A DNA stretch of 64,000 nucleotides from JAVSMW01 sp032027005 (lineage in GTDB: Bacteria > Bacillota > Thermincolia > Thermincolales > UBA2595): assembly GCA_032027005.1 (NCBI GenBank), contig JAVSMW010000002.1, forward strand, positions 62,001-126,000, in the 5' to 3' direction. The translations under genes and the position numbers were made by a program. Shown in pieces: positions 42,159 to 51,354 of this stretch. Under the pieces are notes generated by a model that was given only the letters and a program-made list of their open reading frames with translations, ran no database searches and was not told the DNA's origin. The stretch's first letter is position 1. Each line of letters starts with the position of its first letter.

Positions 42159-42512
42159 ATGAATAACTCTCTGGAGATCATCGGAGCAAGGATAAAATCT
42201 CTGCGCGAAAATAGCGGCCTTACACAAAACAATGTGGCTAATTATCTTCATGTCGATCAAAGCCTTGTGTCTATGGTCGAGAAAGGCAAACGGGCACTGA
42301 CGGCGGATATGCTGGATAAGCTTGCAGCCTTGTTTGGTACGCGGGTATCTGCACTCATGGAGCCGGAAATGAAGGTTAAACCGCTGTCCTTTGCGCTTCG
42401 TGCAAGCGAAATCGGAGAAGATGACTTGGACGCAATTAGCGCCATAAACAGGATTGCTTTAAATAGCCACTTTATGACTCAATTGCTTGAGGGTGAGCAT
42501 GCCAATGGATAG
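42159..42512 (+). CDS. XRE-family HTH regulator
   Basis: 117 aa with GAAGGGAGG. Helix-turn-helix at residues about 8-60 (IKSLRENSGLTQNNVANYLH, QSLVSMVEKGKR); extended C-terminus that probably contacts the ImmA-type protease. Overlaps the next gene by 14 bp. Confidence 0.92.
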   Translation: MNNSLEIIGARIKSLRENSGLTQNNVANYLHVDQSLVSMVEKGKRALTADMLDKLAALFGTRVSALMEPEMKVKPLSFALRASEIGEDDLDAISAINRIALNSHFMTQLLEGEHANG

Positions 42513-43257
42513 AATAGAGTTATGGAAAAAAGCTCTCAGTTTACGGAAAGAGCTTGGAGAAGATGCGACTTCTCCGATCGATATATTGGCATTGGTTCAT
42601 ACAATCGATAAATTATCCATCGTATACTATCCGATGGGGAATCACATTAGCGGTATTTGTATTAAGGGAACCGGCAGCAATGTCATCGCCATTAATTCAG
42701 CCATGACCCTTGGAAGGCAGCGCTTTTCCATGGCTCATGAACTATATCACCTGTATTTTGATGATGACGAACTCACTGCGGTGTGTGCAAAAACAATCGG
42801 CGAGGGAAATGAAAAGGAAAAGCAAGCAGATCAGTTTGCATCGTATTTGCTTATGCCCCCGGATGCCCTTTCGGATAAAATTGACCAGCTGAAAAAGTCG
42901 AGCTCCGCCAAGCTTTCCATTCATGATGTTGTGCGTTTGGAGCAATACTTTCGTGTTAGCCGCCAAGCTATCCTTTACCGGCTGCTCAGCGAAAATGAAT
43001 TAACCCGTGAAGAAGCTGATTCAATGCGCCAAAACGTAATTTTATCTGCTCTTAATCTTGGCTACGATGATACACTCTATAGACCGACACCCGAAGATAA
43101 GCGATACAGGACATACGGCTACTATATTCAGCAGGCGGAAAAAGCTTTGGAACAAGGGCTAATATCCAGCGGCAAATATGATGAATTGCTGCTATCTGCT
43201 TTCCGTTCCGACCTCGTCTATGGGGAGGAAATCGAAGGGGGCGAATTGCTTGACTGA
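42499..43257 (+). CDS. ImmA/IrrE-family metallopeptidase
   Basis: 252 aa from ATG 42499 (ATG 42505 is possible). The zinc-peptidase motif MAHELYHLYF (HExxH) is at residues about 80-90, with a downstream Glu-rich helix (EKEKQADQFASYLLMP) supplying the third ligand. In ICEBs1 and relatives such proteases cleave the paired XRE repressor after DNA damage. Here it is paired with the XRE gene upstream. Confidence 0.92.
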   Translation: MPMDRIELWKKALSLRKELGEDATSPIDILALVHTIDKLSIVYYPMGNHISGICIKGTGSNVIAINSAMTLGRQRFSMAHELYHLYFDDDELTAVCAKTIGEGNEKEKQADQFASYLLMPPDALSDKIDQLKKSSSAKLSIHDVVRLEQYFRVSRQAILYRLLSENELTREEADSMRQNVILSALNLGYDDTLYRPTPEDKRYRTYGYYIQQAEKALEQGLISSGKYDELLLSAFRSDLVYGEEIEGGELLD

Positions 43258-43786
43258 TTCGCTCTTTTTTGATAGCGACTGTATCTCGGCTTTTTTGTGG
43301 GTTGGGAATGAAAATTTATTGGTTAAGTTATATCCCGGTAGGATCGTTATTCCTAAAACTGTTTATGACGAACTGTCCTATCCCGGGATTGCGCACCTAA
43401 AGGCAAGAGTAGATGCACTCCTTTCGGTGGGACAAGCACAGGTAATGTCCATTGATGTGGCTACGGAAGCCTATGATATATATTATCAGCTTACCGAAAA
43501 ACCAAAAGCCGGGCATATGGTTATCGGCAAAGGAGAAGCCGCATCCATCGCATTAGCAAAACAGTATGACGGCATTGTAGCAAGTAATAATCTGAAGGAT
43601 ATTTCTTTATATATCGCTCAAATGGATCTTAAGCATCTAACAACTGGCGATATATTACTTGCGGCACTGGAAAGAGGATACATCACCGAAGCACAGGGAA
43701 ATACTATTTGGACTAAAATGCTATCTAAACGAAGAAAACTGGGGGCGGCAAACTTTACTGCTTACATACAGGCAAAGCAAAAATAA
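43250..43786 (+). CDS. PIN-like domain protein, third gene of the XRE-ImmA operon
   Basis: 178 aa from a TTG at 43250 that overlaps the ImmA stop. N-terminal acidic strand SLFFDSDCISAFLW, then GKGEAASIALAKQYDG and VASNNLKDISLY, fit a PIN/VapC-like nuclease fold with conserved Asp/Glu. The XRE-ImmA-PIN trio suggests a damage-responsive toxin or phage-defence unit. Confidence 0.7.
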   Translation: MTDSLFFDSDCISAFLWVGNENLLVKLYPGRIVIPKTVYDELSYPGIAHLKARVDALLSVGQAQVMSIDVATEAYDIYYQLTEKPKAGHMVIGKGEAASIALAKQYDGIVASNNLKDISLYIAQMDLKHLTTGDILLAALERGYITEAQGNTIWTKMLSKRRKLGAANFTAYIQAKQK

Positions 43787-43870
43787 AAACGCCTATCGCT
43801 CATTTCATAATTTATAACGCAAAATTAGAACTAAAGACTCCAATATTGCAAATTGGAGCCTTATTTATTG

Positions 43871-43926
43871 GCCGGGGAATCGAAGTGCAGAAATGCACTT
43901 CGATTCCCCGGCTTTTCTTTTTTGGA
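43871..43926 (+). terminator. Strong rho-independent terminator
   Basis: A perfect 19-bp stem starting GCCGGGGAATCGAAGTGCA with a GAAA loop, followed by TTTTCTTTTTT. A weaker CTCCAAT/ATTGGAG hairpin precedes it at about 43835-43858. It ends the XRE-ImmA-PIN operon. Confidence 0.92.
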
Positions 43927-43939
43927 AGGGAGGAAAAAT

Positions 43940-44170
43940 ATGTTGGTACGCTATAAGAAAAACAAGAAACCTGCCTGTTATGATTCTGATGTCCTTGTAA
44001 CAACAGGTCCGATACCGGCAGCTGAACGGCCTAAGGGACCATTTAAAAGCTGCGGAAACTGCCCCTACCCCTCTCATGGTTTTATCTGCTACAGTTCCGA
44101 GGGAGATTGCCTTAGAACCGATATGCAAAAAATAAACAAAAAAGCCAATACAAAACAAAAGCCCATATGA
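43940..44170 (+). CDS. Small Cys-rich element protein
   Basis: 76 aa from ATG 43940 with GAAGGGAGG. Motif CGNCPYPSHGFICYSSEGDC suggests metal binding. Basic C-terminus. Unknown function; typical of accessory genes of Tn916/Tn1549-like elements. Confidence 0.65.
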   Translation: MLVRYKKNKKPACYDSDVLVTTGPIPAAERPKGPFKSCGNCPYPSHGFICYSSEGDCLRTDMQKINKKANTKQKPI

Positions 44171-44183
44171 AGGAGGAACCAAT

Positions 44184-44915
44184 ATGAGATATGACAGTGA
44201 ATTTCTGAGATTGCTCAAGGAGCAGTATCCCCCCGGCACACGAATCCGTCTCACAAAAATGAATGATCCCTATGCCCCCGTACCGCCCGGTACAGAAGGA
44301 ACGGTGGATTTTATTGACGATGCATGCGGAATTCACATGCAATGGGACAACGGGCGCTCCCTTGCCCTCATTCCCGGGGAGGACTCGTTCTCAAAAATAT
44401 CTCCTCCACTCCAGACTCTTAGGCTATATATGCCGCTTACCGTTAAGGAATACGAGCGCAACGAATGGGGCGATTGGGAGGATTATCCCTCGGAGCTGGA
44501 TCAGGATACTATCCTCTCCTATCACGATTCTATCCTTGCAGCTATTGTGAAAGAGCGAAGGCCTGAGGAAACAGAACGCGGACTCATGAAATACTATTCT
44601 AAAAATGACAGCGTCAATCAGAAGGTCCATTCCTTCTTTTTCACAGTGGAACAGATTGGCAGCAAGCTGATGGGTGTGGCCGAATGCCGCATACAAGGGA
44701 GTTTGAGTGATTCAGAGCTGGAGCAGCTTAAGGATTATGTTTCCGGTCAGGCATCAGACGGCTTTGGTGAAGGTTTTGAGCAGCATCCCATAAAAACAGG
44801 CAATGGTGAAATCTATGTCAGCCTATGGAGCAGTGATAAAGACTGGAGCGTCATGACGCCGGATGAGTTGGAGCAAAGCCAGCAGATGGGAGGAATGCAG
44901 CTTGGATTTGGATAA
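44184..44915 (+). CDS. DUF4314-domain element protein
   Basis: 243 aa, ATG with GAAGGAGG. Residues 1-75 (YPPGTRIRLTKMNDPYAPVP, GTEGTVDFIDD, MQWDNGRSLALIPGED) are a DUF4314-type SH3-like domain. The rest (LYMPLTVKEYERNEWGDWED, VHSFFFTVEQIG) is a second conserved unit of unknown role. Common accessory gene of Clostridial integrative elements. Confidence 0.75.
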   Translation: MRYDSEFLRLLKEQYPPGTRIRLTKMNDPYAPVPPGTEGTVDFIDDACGIHMQWDNGRSLALIPGEDSFSKISPPLQTLRLYMPLTVKEYERNEWGDWEDYPSELDQDTILSYHDSILAAIVKERRPEETERGLMKYYSKNDSVNQKVHSFFFTVEQIGSKLMGVAECRIQGSLSDSELEQLKDYVSGQASDGFGEGFEQHPIKTGNGEIYVSLWSSDKDWSVMTPDELEQSQQMGGMQLGFG

Positions 44916-45024
44916 TATCTTGACCGTTCTGACCGGAGATGAATAGCAGAATTTCTTTTGGTATTTGGTATAGCTTTCCTATGAAAAGTGTGGCATTGTG
45001 TTGTAATTGAAGGAGGTGGACAGA

Positions 45025-45312
45025 ATGGAGTTATGGAAAGAGACCTTACAAACTGCATTAGAAGAACGTCTTGACGCAGCGTTTGCGGAATTGGCAGAAT
45101 CCAACCCTGCTGTCCGGGAGGCTGTCAAACAGCAGCGGGATGCATCGGTGCTGGTAAAGGATCATCCGAAATACGATAACGAATTGAAGCAGATAGTGGA
45201 CTCATATTTTGAAGCTATGCAGCTTTTGCTCGGTGAATACAGCCGACATCTGTACATCCAAGGCGCCAAGGACTGTGTGGCGGTTTTGAGAGAGCTTGGC
45301 GTAATCAAGTAG
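45025..45312 (+). CDS. Hypothetical element protein
   Basis: 95 aa from ATG 45025 with GAAGGAGGTGG. Helical, acidic (MELWKETLQTALEERLDAAF). Frequently seen in such elements; function unknown. Confidence 0.65.
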   Translation: MELWKETLQTALEERLDAAFAELAESNPAVREAVKQQRDASVLVKDHPKYDNELKQIVDSYFEAMQLLLGEYSRHLYIQGAKDCVAVLRELGVIK

Positions 45313-45366
45313 CGCAGGCAATGATGCCTGCACTACTTTAGATTCATATGCGAGTTGAAACATACT

Positions 45367-48300
45367 CTAACTTTGTTTTGGCACTATTTTACCATCCAGT
45401 TCTTGCGCTCTACCTTTTTGAATAAGCAAGTCACAGGCGGCGTTCATTGAAGCACCGATCCCCTGAGTCATTCGTTGCCACCCGTACACACGCGTAGTTT
45501 CCACACACAATCCTTCACGAGTAATACCGACAACCGTATTCAAAATAGTGTTCATAGCTTCAGCAAGTTCTTCTATAGAAATATGGTTAATTTTTCTGCT
45601 ATTTGGAACGCGAACAGTTATTTTTTCCCATCCTTTTGGAAACAGAAAGTCTCCCTTTCTAATGATTTTTCCGTGCAACTGATTTATGCCATAATCAACT
45701 TCTCGTCTGACTTTTATAGTTGCTTTTTCGTTTCCGTATAATGGCGCAAGACGTTGGCACAGTAATTCATAATGTATGGGAAATTCATTGTTCACATGAG
45801 CCAAGATACAATCAGTAATGTCAAGATAGCCAGATATGTTTCGTGGCAAAGCAGACAAATCCGTTATTACTGCTGACGCAAAACCGTATGGATTACCACA
45901 ATCTGTAATATTAGTTTCTTTTCGATTAATGGAAACAAAGTCTTCTGCGTCAGGCTCGTCCTCTCGGGCTTCATTACTTGGCTCATTACTCATTGAGTCA
46001 TCGTAATTAGCAATAGCATCATTGATCGCTGCAATAAGATTTTCGCCCTCAGAAATAGGGTCTTTTATCCAGTCAGTAGACCATATGCGATAAATTTGCC
46101 ATCCCATATTTTCAAGTACTTCCTGACGCAGCCGGTCTCTTTCTCGAGCAGTTCTTGCCGAATGGTAGGTAGCACCATCACACTCAATGCCGAGCACATA
46201 TACACCACTGAGCGTGGGATGTTTAACAGCCATATCTATTCTATAACCAGAGCATCCAACTTGCGTAGCTACTTTATAGCCTTTTCTGTCAAGAAACTTG
46301 TAAACAGCTTCTTCAAACGGAGAATCGTATTCAGTCACATCAAGTTCTGTCACTTCACGCCCCAGTGATTCCGCACCGTTTATGGCAAAATCAATATATG
46401 CCCGAAGTAACTTGGGACCATCGGACGATATCCTGTCAATATCGATATCTGTCGGAATGATTGATCCGACGAGTTTGACATTATATTTTGCACGAGTAAT
46501 AGCAACATTAAGCCTACGTTCTCCCCCAGATTTACTCAAGGGGCCAAAATTCATTCGAAATACTCCGTTGGCATCTTTGGCGTATCCGATACTAAAAATT
46601 ATTGTGTCACGCTCATCACCTTGCACATTTTCAAGATTTTTTATGAAAAACGGTTCCTCAGAATCTTCTTTAAAGAAAGATTCAAAATTTTGGTTTCTAA
46701 GGCGCATTTCGCGAATGGCAGTATCAATAGCCAATTGTTGGACTTCGCCGAAAGCAATAACCCCAAGAGACCGCTGTGGATGTTTTTGAAAATGTTCAAA
46801 GACCAATTCAGCTACTTTCTGAGCTTCATTTACATTTCCTTTTTTTCCACCACGGTCATAAAATCCATCACGTACAAATATATACTCGACACCATTGTCC
46901 GGCACCTTCTCTATATTTGCCGGGAAAGTTATAAGGCTATTCTTATAAATTTTTGTATTAGAAAAAGCTATTAAATGCTCATGTCGGCTCCTGTAATGCC
47001 AAATCAAAGTGCGTTCAGGTAAAAGTCCGGCTTCATCAAGAATAGACTCATATGCGCCAGTGTCATCATATTCATCATCGTCTGTATCGAAATCGTTATC
47101 AGATGATGTTGAGACCGAGAAAAAGTTTGTCGGCGGCAATTGCTTGCTATCACCAGCAATAATAACCTGTTTCCCTCTTGAAATGGCACCGATTGCGTTT
47201 TCTGTGCAAACCTGTGAAGCTTCGTCAAAGATAACCGTATCGAACTGGTAAGTATCTGCTTCGAGAAATAAACTAACTGACAGCGGAGACATCATTAGGC
47301 ATGGCTTGAGCGTCAAAAGCAAATTTGGTATCTCGTGGAATAGCTTACGGATAGGCATTATACGTCTTTGCTTTCCAAGTTCTCTTTTTAAAATACCAAT
47401 TTCATCAACGCCGCTTGTAAATCTTTGTAGCGAAGGCAAATCGTTAATCAGTTTGCTTCTGATACGCGCCTTAGCTATCTCAAATTGTATTTTATCCAAC
47501 CTGGCAAACTCATCTATTGTGTTTTCGTGCATACGCCGCCTGAAGTTCAAAACGGCAGGATAATTTGGAAGAATTGCGTCGAGCCAAAGCCTGAAAAAGC
47601 GCTTCTTAAAAACAGGAATAATTTTTGAGGCCTCGATGTGCAATTCTTCAATTTTAGCGATATAGTCCGCAAGACCTTCAGATTTGCATCGTTCTCTGGC
47701 TGTACGGAAATCAATCCACTCTTCCAGCAGAGACAGTCCATTTAAACAATTCTCCAAACGATCCTGAAGTGCTGGAAAAGTGAGTAATTTGAAATAGTCC
47801 TGATCTTCAAATAAACCTATAAACCAGAGGAATTCAATATTTAAGTTTGCAATTATTTCTTCTAATTGCGAAACAGCGTTTTTCAAAAATTCAGACTGGA
47901 TTTTACCTGAGCATACAACTTCAATAAAGTCAGTGTTAAACTTAAGCGCCTCAGTTTGCTTTCTAAACTTAGAGGCCCAGGTCAACGAGCTGCGGATAAC
48001 ATCCCATTCCGTGTCCCAACCCTTATAAAGAAACTGATAGTGGGCAATAAGTGTATTCTCGGATTCTTCCAATCGCAAAGCGGTATCTTTCATTACTTGC
48101 AATATCTGAGTACTGCTAATTAACGCACCATATACAGTTAAATGCTTTTCAAGTTTCGAAAAGTCCGAATTTTCGTCTACAAGCAAGTTTCCGAAAAATT
48201 TATTAAAATTATCTCTGTTATTCGAAAACCACTGCCTTAACTCTTCAACCGCCCGAAGCTGCGTAATAAGTTCAAGAACTTGCTCATCAGAAATTTTCTT

Positions 48301-50394
48301 TACAATTTTCTTATATTGTGACTGTATCAGCTTTTTATCAGCCCTATAATTCTTCTTAAACACCTTCAAAAAAGATGTATATTCGGTTTTATAGCGTGAT
48401 AAGATTCCGTTGTAGTCGATAGAAAATACAGTTGTTTCATACACGGAAGATAGCTGCGTAATAAGTTCGCTTAATTGACAAGCTTTATCCCTTGCGGAAT
48501 TAAACAAGGCATGGGCAGCGGGAAAATCAAGATCTATGCCTGAATACGGAAACGAACTTTTAAGAACGGATGCTATCGTATTAAGCTCATTATCAATCTT
48601 GTCAGCATTTAAAAGCTGATCAAGATTGGACACCTTAATATTAGCATCATTTGCAGTAATAATATCATATTGTTTCGACAACTCACCCTGTTTTTGACAA
48701 AACAGGGCCTTCAGTGTTTCACATTCAGACACCTCACCAAAAAGTGGTTCGATTTCGTTACCAAGAATCCATGAAGTAGGAACAACCGACGCCTCAGAAG
48801 CGACTTTTATTACAGGGATGATGTCAAGAATACCTTGATATGTAGTGCACCAATCCAATGATAAAAATTTGTACAAATCAGATACTTTTTGTTGAGCATC
48901 TGAAACTTTTGGGATCAATAATCCGAGCTTCTGATTTATGTCATAGCGCAGCTCATGTGACACGGATGCTACTGTCGCTCCATACCATGGGTTTTCTTTA
49001 TAATCGTCGGTCATCTTTCCGATAGTTGTTGTAAACTGTTTCAACAACCAGATAAGGCGATTGAATTGCTTTGAGTCAATATTTCCGACATTATCAATCT
49101 GGAAACCAACATAGTCATAAGATTCGAGATGTGCCAATATCCCGTTAACCTGATAAATAGACTTACCGAGGGGCATAACTGTTTCAAAAATTTGAGCAGC
49201 GTACTCGTTAAGTTGTTTCATGTCAGATTGCAATAATTCTAATTTTTGAAACGCTTCATCACTTAAGGTGGCTTTTTTCTGCGCTAATGCAAGAGTTGCC
49301 CCTAATTGATCGAGGACATCTCGTTTATTGGCTTTGTAACTGTGCAATATTAGGCAAAAATCGTCCAATCCAGCACCTGTAAGCCTCCTATGTACAACTT
49401 CGAGCGCCGCCATCTTTTCGGAAACAAAAAGAACCTTCTTTCCGTCAGCGAGGCATTCGGCAATGATATTTGTAATAGTTTGGCTTTTCCCAGTTCCCGG
49501 AGGTCCTTGAAGCACAAAGCTAATACCTTTCTTGGCGCATAATATTGCATCCTGCTGACTGGAATCGGCATCGACAACCTGACACATCTCCAAAGGCGAA
49601 ATATTTTTGTCATAATCAAAATCCAATAGATCTTCTGGAATTTTGTTAGAAGCAGATGCATCTCCACTAATTGTTCTGACAATCGGATTTGAAGCTATGG
49701 AGTCCTTATGTTTGCTTAAATCGTTATACATGTTGATCTTAAGGAACGAGAGCAAACTCAAGCTTGATTCAAACACTACTTCCCACCCATTTGCCTTAAT
49801 TAATCTCGAAACTTCTGCAAAAATAGAGCGAAGGTCATCACCCTCGTTGTATTTAGGAAGTATAATGCCGAAATCATTTTCAAGCTTATATGACAATGTC
49901 GGATTAACCACGATTTCGTCTTCGTGTAGGCTAAGAACATATGGAGAAGTAATTGATTCTATTGTTAACGAAGCCGGAACAAGCAAAATAGGTGAATTGA
50001 ACCAGTAATCGGAGTCTTGAGATTCAGTCCACTTTAAAAAACCAAACGAAAGATAGAGAATATTAACTCCCTGTTCTTCAAGGGCAGTTTTTGCTTTATC
50101 TCGAAGGGATTTTAATGTTCTTTGAGTTTCTTTTGGGCTTTGATTTGTTTTTATTGGATAGTAGTATTCTTCTTCGTTCTCTTCGTCCGACTCACTTATG
50201 TCAGTTATGTTAGGGAAAATAAGCGGTTTTTCTTCCTGTACAAAAGAGCGGTATAATTCAAAGCACTCAGGAGAGAGTATCTTAAGACTTGAACGTTTTG
50301 TTTCTCGATAATTTAACAGGCGATTACGTTTGCCTAAGTCGAGCAACTTATTCTTCCAAGCCTCAATTTTAGCATTCACGTCAATTACAGCCAT
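45367..50394 (-). CDS. DUF4011-helicase-nuclease-DUF3320 protein (Hhe-like defence)
   Basis: 1675 aa from ATG 50394 with CAGGAGG. Order: DUF4011-type region (IEAWKNKLLDLGKRNRLLNY at the start); SF1 helicase with Walker A GPPGTGKSQT near residue 295 and Walker B IFDEASQVC near 1055, then AGDSKQLPP and VAITRAKYNVKL; a Vsr/MTES_1575-type endonuclease (SPFEEAVYKFLDRKGYKVAT, VLGIECDGATYH, RIWSTDW) near 1360-1445; and a DUF3320-type C-terminus near 1500-1640. As I recall, this order matches the single-gene anti-phage system Hhe (HEPN, helicase, Vsr). An HTH gene with its own operator precedes it. It has not acquired visible breaks. Confidence 0.85.
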   Translation of the reverse strand: MAVIDVNAKIEAWKNKLLDLGKRNRLLNYRETKRSSLKILSPECFELYRSFVQEEKPLIFPNITDISESDEENEEEYYYPIKTNQSPKETQRTLKSLRDKAKTALEEQGVNILYLSFGFLKWTESQDSDYWFNSPILLVPASLTIESITSPYVLSLHEDEIVVNPTLSYKLENDFGIILPKYNEGDDLRSIFAEVSRLIKANGWEVVFESSLSLLSFLKINMYNDLSKHKDSIASNPIVRTISGDASASNKIPEDLLDFDYDKNISPLEMCQVVDADSSQQDAILCAKKGISFVLQGPPGTGKSQTITNIIAECLADGKKVLFVSEKMAALEVVHRRLTGAGLDDFCLILHSYKANKRDVLDQLGATLALAQKKATLSDEAFQKLELLQSDMKQLNEYAAQIFETVMPLGKSIYQVNGILAHLESYDYVGFQIDNVGNIDSKQFNRLIWLLKQFTTTIGKMTDDYKENPWYGATVASVSHELRYDINQKLGLLIPKVSDAQQKVSDLYKFLSLDWCTTYQGILDIIPVIKVASEASVVPTSWILGNEIEPLFGEVSECETLKALFCQKQGELSKQYDIITANDANIKVSNLDQLLNADKIDNELNTIASVLKSSFPYSGIDLDFPAAHALFNSARDKACQLSELITQLSSVYETTVFSIDYNGILSRYKTEYTSFLKVFKKNYRADKKLIQSQYKKIVKKISDEQVLELITQLRAVEELRQWFSNNRDNFNKFFGNLLVDENSDFSKLEKHLTVYGALISSTQILQVMKDTALRLEESENTLIAHYQFLYKGWDTEWDVIRSSLTWASKFRKQTEALKFNTDFIEVVCSGKIQSEFLKNAVSQLEEIIANLNIEFLWFIGLFEDQDYFKLLTFPALQDRLENCLNGLSLLEEWIDFRTARERCKSEGLADYIAKIEELHIEASKIIPVFKKRFFRLWLDAILPNYPAVLNFRRRMHENTIDEFARLDKIQFEIAKARIRSKLINDLPSLQRFTSGVDEIGILKRELGKQRRIMPIRKLFHEIPNLLLTLKPCLMMSPLSVSLFLEADTYQFDTVIFDEASQVCTENAIGAISRGKQVIIAGDSKQLPPTNFFSVSTSSDNDFDTDDDEYDDTGAYESILDEAGLLPERTLIWHYRSRHEHLIAFSNTKIYKNSLITFPANIEKVPDNGVEYIFVRDGFYDRGGKKGNVNEAQKVAELVFEHFQKHPQRSLGVIAFGEVQQLAIDTAIREMRLRNQNFESFFKEDSEEPFFIKNLENVQGDERDTIIFSIGYAKDANGVFRMNFGPLSKSGGERRLNVAITRAKYNVKLVGSIIPTDIDIDRISSDGPKLLRAYIDFAINGAESLGREVTELDVTEYDSPFEEAVYKFLDRKGYKVATQVGCSGYRIDMAVKHPTLSGVYVLGIECDGATYHSARTARERDRLRQEVLENMGWQIYRIWSTDWIKDPISEGENLIAAINDAIANYDDSMSNEPSNEAREDEPDAEDFVSINRKETNITDCGNPYGFASAVITDLSALPRNISGYLDITDCILAHVNNEFPIHYELLCQRLAPLYGNEKATIKVRREVDYGINQLHGKIIRKGDFLFPKGWEKITVRVPNSRKINHISIEELAEAMNTILNTVVGITREGLCVETTRVYGWQRMTQGIGASMNAACDLLIQKGRAQELDGKIVPKQS

Positions 50395-50413
50395 ATAATA
50401 ATCCTCCTGTGCT

Positions 50414-50644
50414 TTATATCTTTGCATTGATCTGAATTTGGTCAAGTTCGTTAATGATTTTAGAAGATACTTTTTGCTTAGCGGCGTAATTCTTAATTTG
50501 CAGAATTGCCAACCTGCTTGGTTTGGCTTTGTTATTTTCCCATCGATTCATAGTCGCGAAACTAACATTTAATTCTCGTGCTAAAGACTCTTGTGATATA
50601 TTTAATTCCTTACGTATCATTCTTAATATCTCATATATAGGCAT
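50414..50644 (-). CDS. XRE-family HTH regulator of the defence gene
   Basis: 76 aa with GGAGGTG. MPIYEILRMIRKELNISQES and VSFATMNRWENNKAKPS form a complete HTH_3 domain. It lies 19 bp before the Hhe-like gene and downstream of a 13-bp palindrome, so it probably represses its own operon. Confidence 0.9.
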   Translation of the reverse strand: MPIYEILRMIRKELNISQESLARELNVSFATMNRWENNKAKPSRLAILQIKNYAAKQKVSSKIINELDQIQINAKI

Positions 50645-50659
50645 AATGACACCTCCATG

Positions 50660-50691
50660 TATTCAATTATAACATGCTTTATAATTGAATA
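50660..50691 (-). promoter_or_regulatory. 13-bp inverted-repeat operator over the defence promoter
   Basis: TATTCAATTATAA (50660-50672) and TTATAATTGAATA (50679-50691) form a perfect inverted repeat around six bases. It contains a TATAAT -10 for the minus strand and ends about 20 bp before the HTH start. Confidence 0.75.
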
Positions 50692-50788
50692 TAAGAGAAA
50701 ATATTACATTTTTCGAGTTATGTAAAAAAGGAGTGTAAGGTATAACCCAATGTCCTAATGTGATAAACTTTGATATCATTCATGCGAC

Positions 50789-50853
50789 AAAACCTCCTTT
50801 TGCTTGTTAGTGCTGTTGGCAAACCTGCATTTATTTTAGCAAAAGGGGGTTTT
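50789..50853. repeat. 16-bp inverted repeat
   Basis: AAAACCTCCTTTTGCT (50789-50804) and AGCAAAAGGGGGTTTT (50838-50853) pair with one G-T. No gene lies between them. It could be a hairpin terminator for a lost gene or the termini of a small insertion. Confidence 0.45.
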
Positions 50854-50917
50854 CTTCTATCTGAAGATTTTTATCCGCACTGGCATAGCCAGCGGTTAAT
50901 TTATACTAAAGCTAATC

Positions 50918-50968
50918 AAAACAGGGCCGTTTCCCCAAACAGGAGGCGACCCTGTTTTTGCGTTTTTT
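50918..50968 (+). terminator. Hairpin followed by a T-run upstream of the methylase genes
   Basis: AAAACAGGG pairs with CCCTGTTTTT, followed by GCGTTTTTTTG. No complete upstream plus-strand gene exists, so it may attenuate the 51014 operon or end a deleted gene. Confidence 0.5.
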
Positions 50969-51013
50969 TGCCTTGCCTTTCTTTCCGGGGAAGCGGCCGG
51001 AAAGGAGCCAAAC

Positions 51014-51346
51014 ATGCTCAAGGAACAGCTTGCGGAATATCTGCACCGCTATCATCACGGTGCGGAAAATGCCGTCACAAGCAGAGAACTGGAACACACC
51101 TTTTGTGTTTCCGGTAAGGAACTGCGCGACATTGTCAACGGCCTGCGTCGCGAAGGCATCCCTATTGCCAGCGATCAAAACGGTTATTTTTACGCAAAAA
51201 CCGAAGCGGAAGTCCGGCTGACCATCCGTCATATGAGAAGCCGCGTCAGCGGAATCAGAGCCGCCATCGGAGGGCTCAGGCATTCCCTCACGGCATTTGA
51301 CGATACGCAGATACGCCTGCCGCTGGAGGGAGGTGATGATTTCTGA
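51014..51346 (+). CDS. Small winged-helix protein preceding the Dam methylase
   Basis: 110 aa with GGAAAGGAG. VTSRELEHTFCVSGKELRDIVNGLRREGIP looks like a winged helix, followed by a coiled-coil tail. It overlaps no gene and ends 8 bp before the methylase. Probable regulator; found beside Dam in related elements. Confidence 0.7.
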   Translation: MLKEQLAEYLHRYHHGAENAVTSRELEHTFCVSGKELRDIVNGLRREGIPIASDQNGYFYAKTEAEVRLTIRHMRSRVSGIRAAIGGLRHSLTAFDDTQIRLPLEGGDDF

Positions 51347-51354
51347 ACAGCTTT

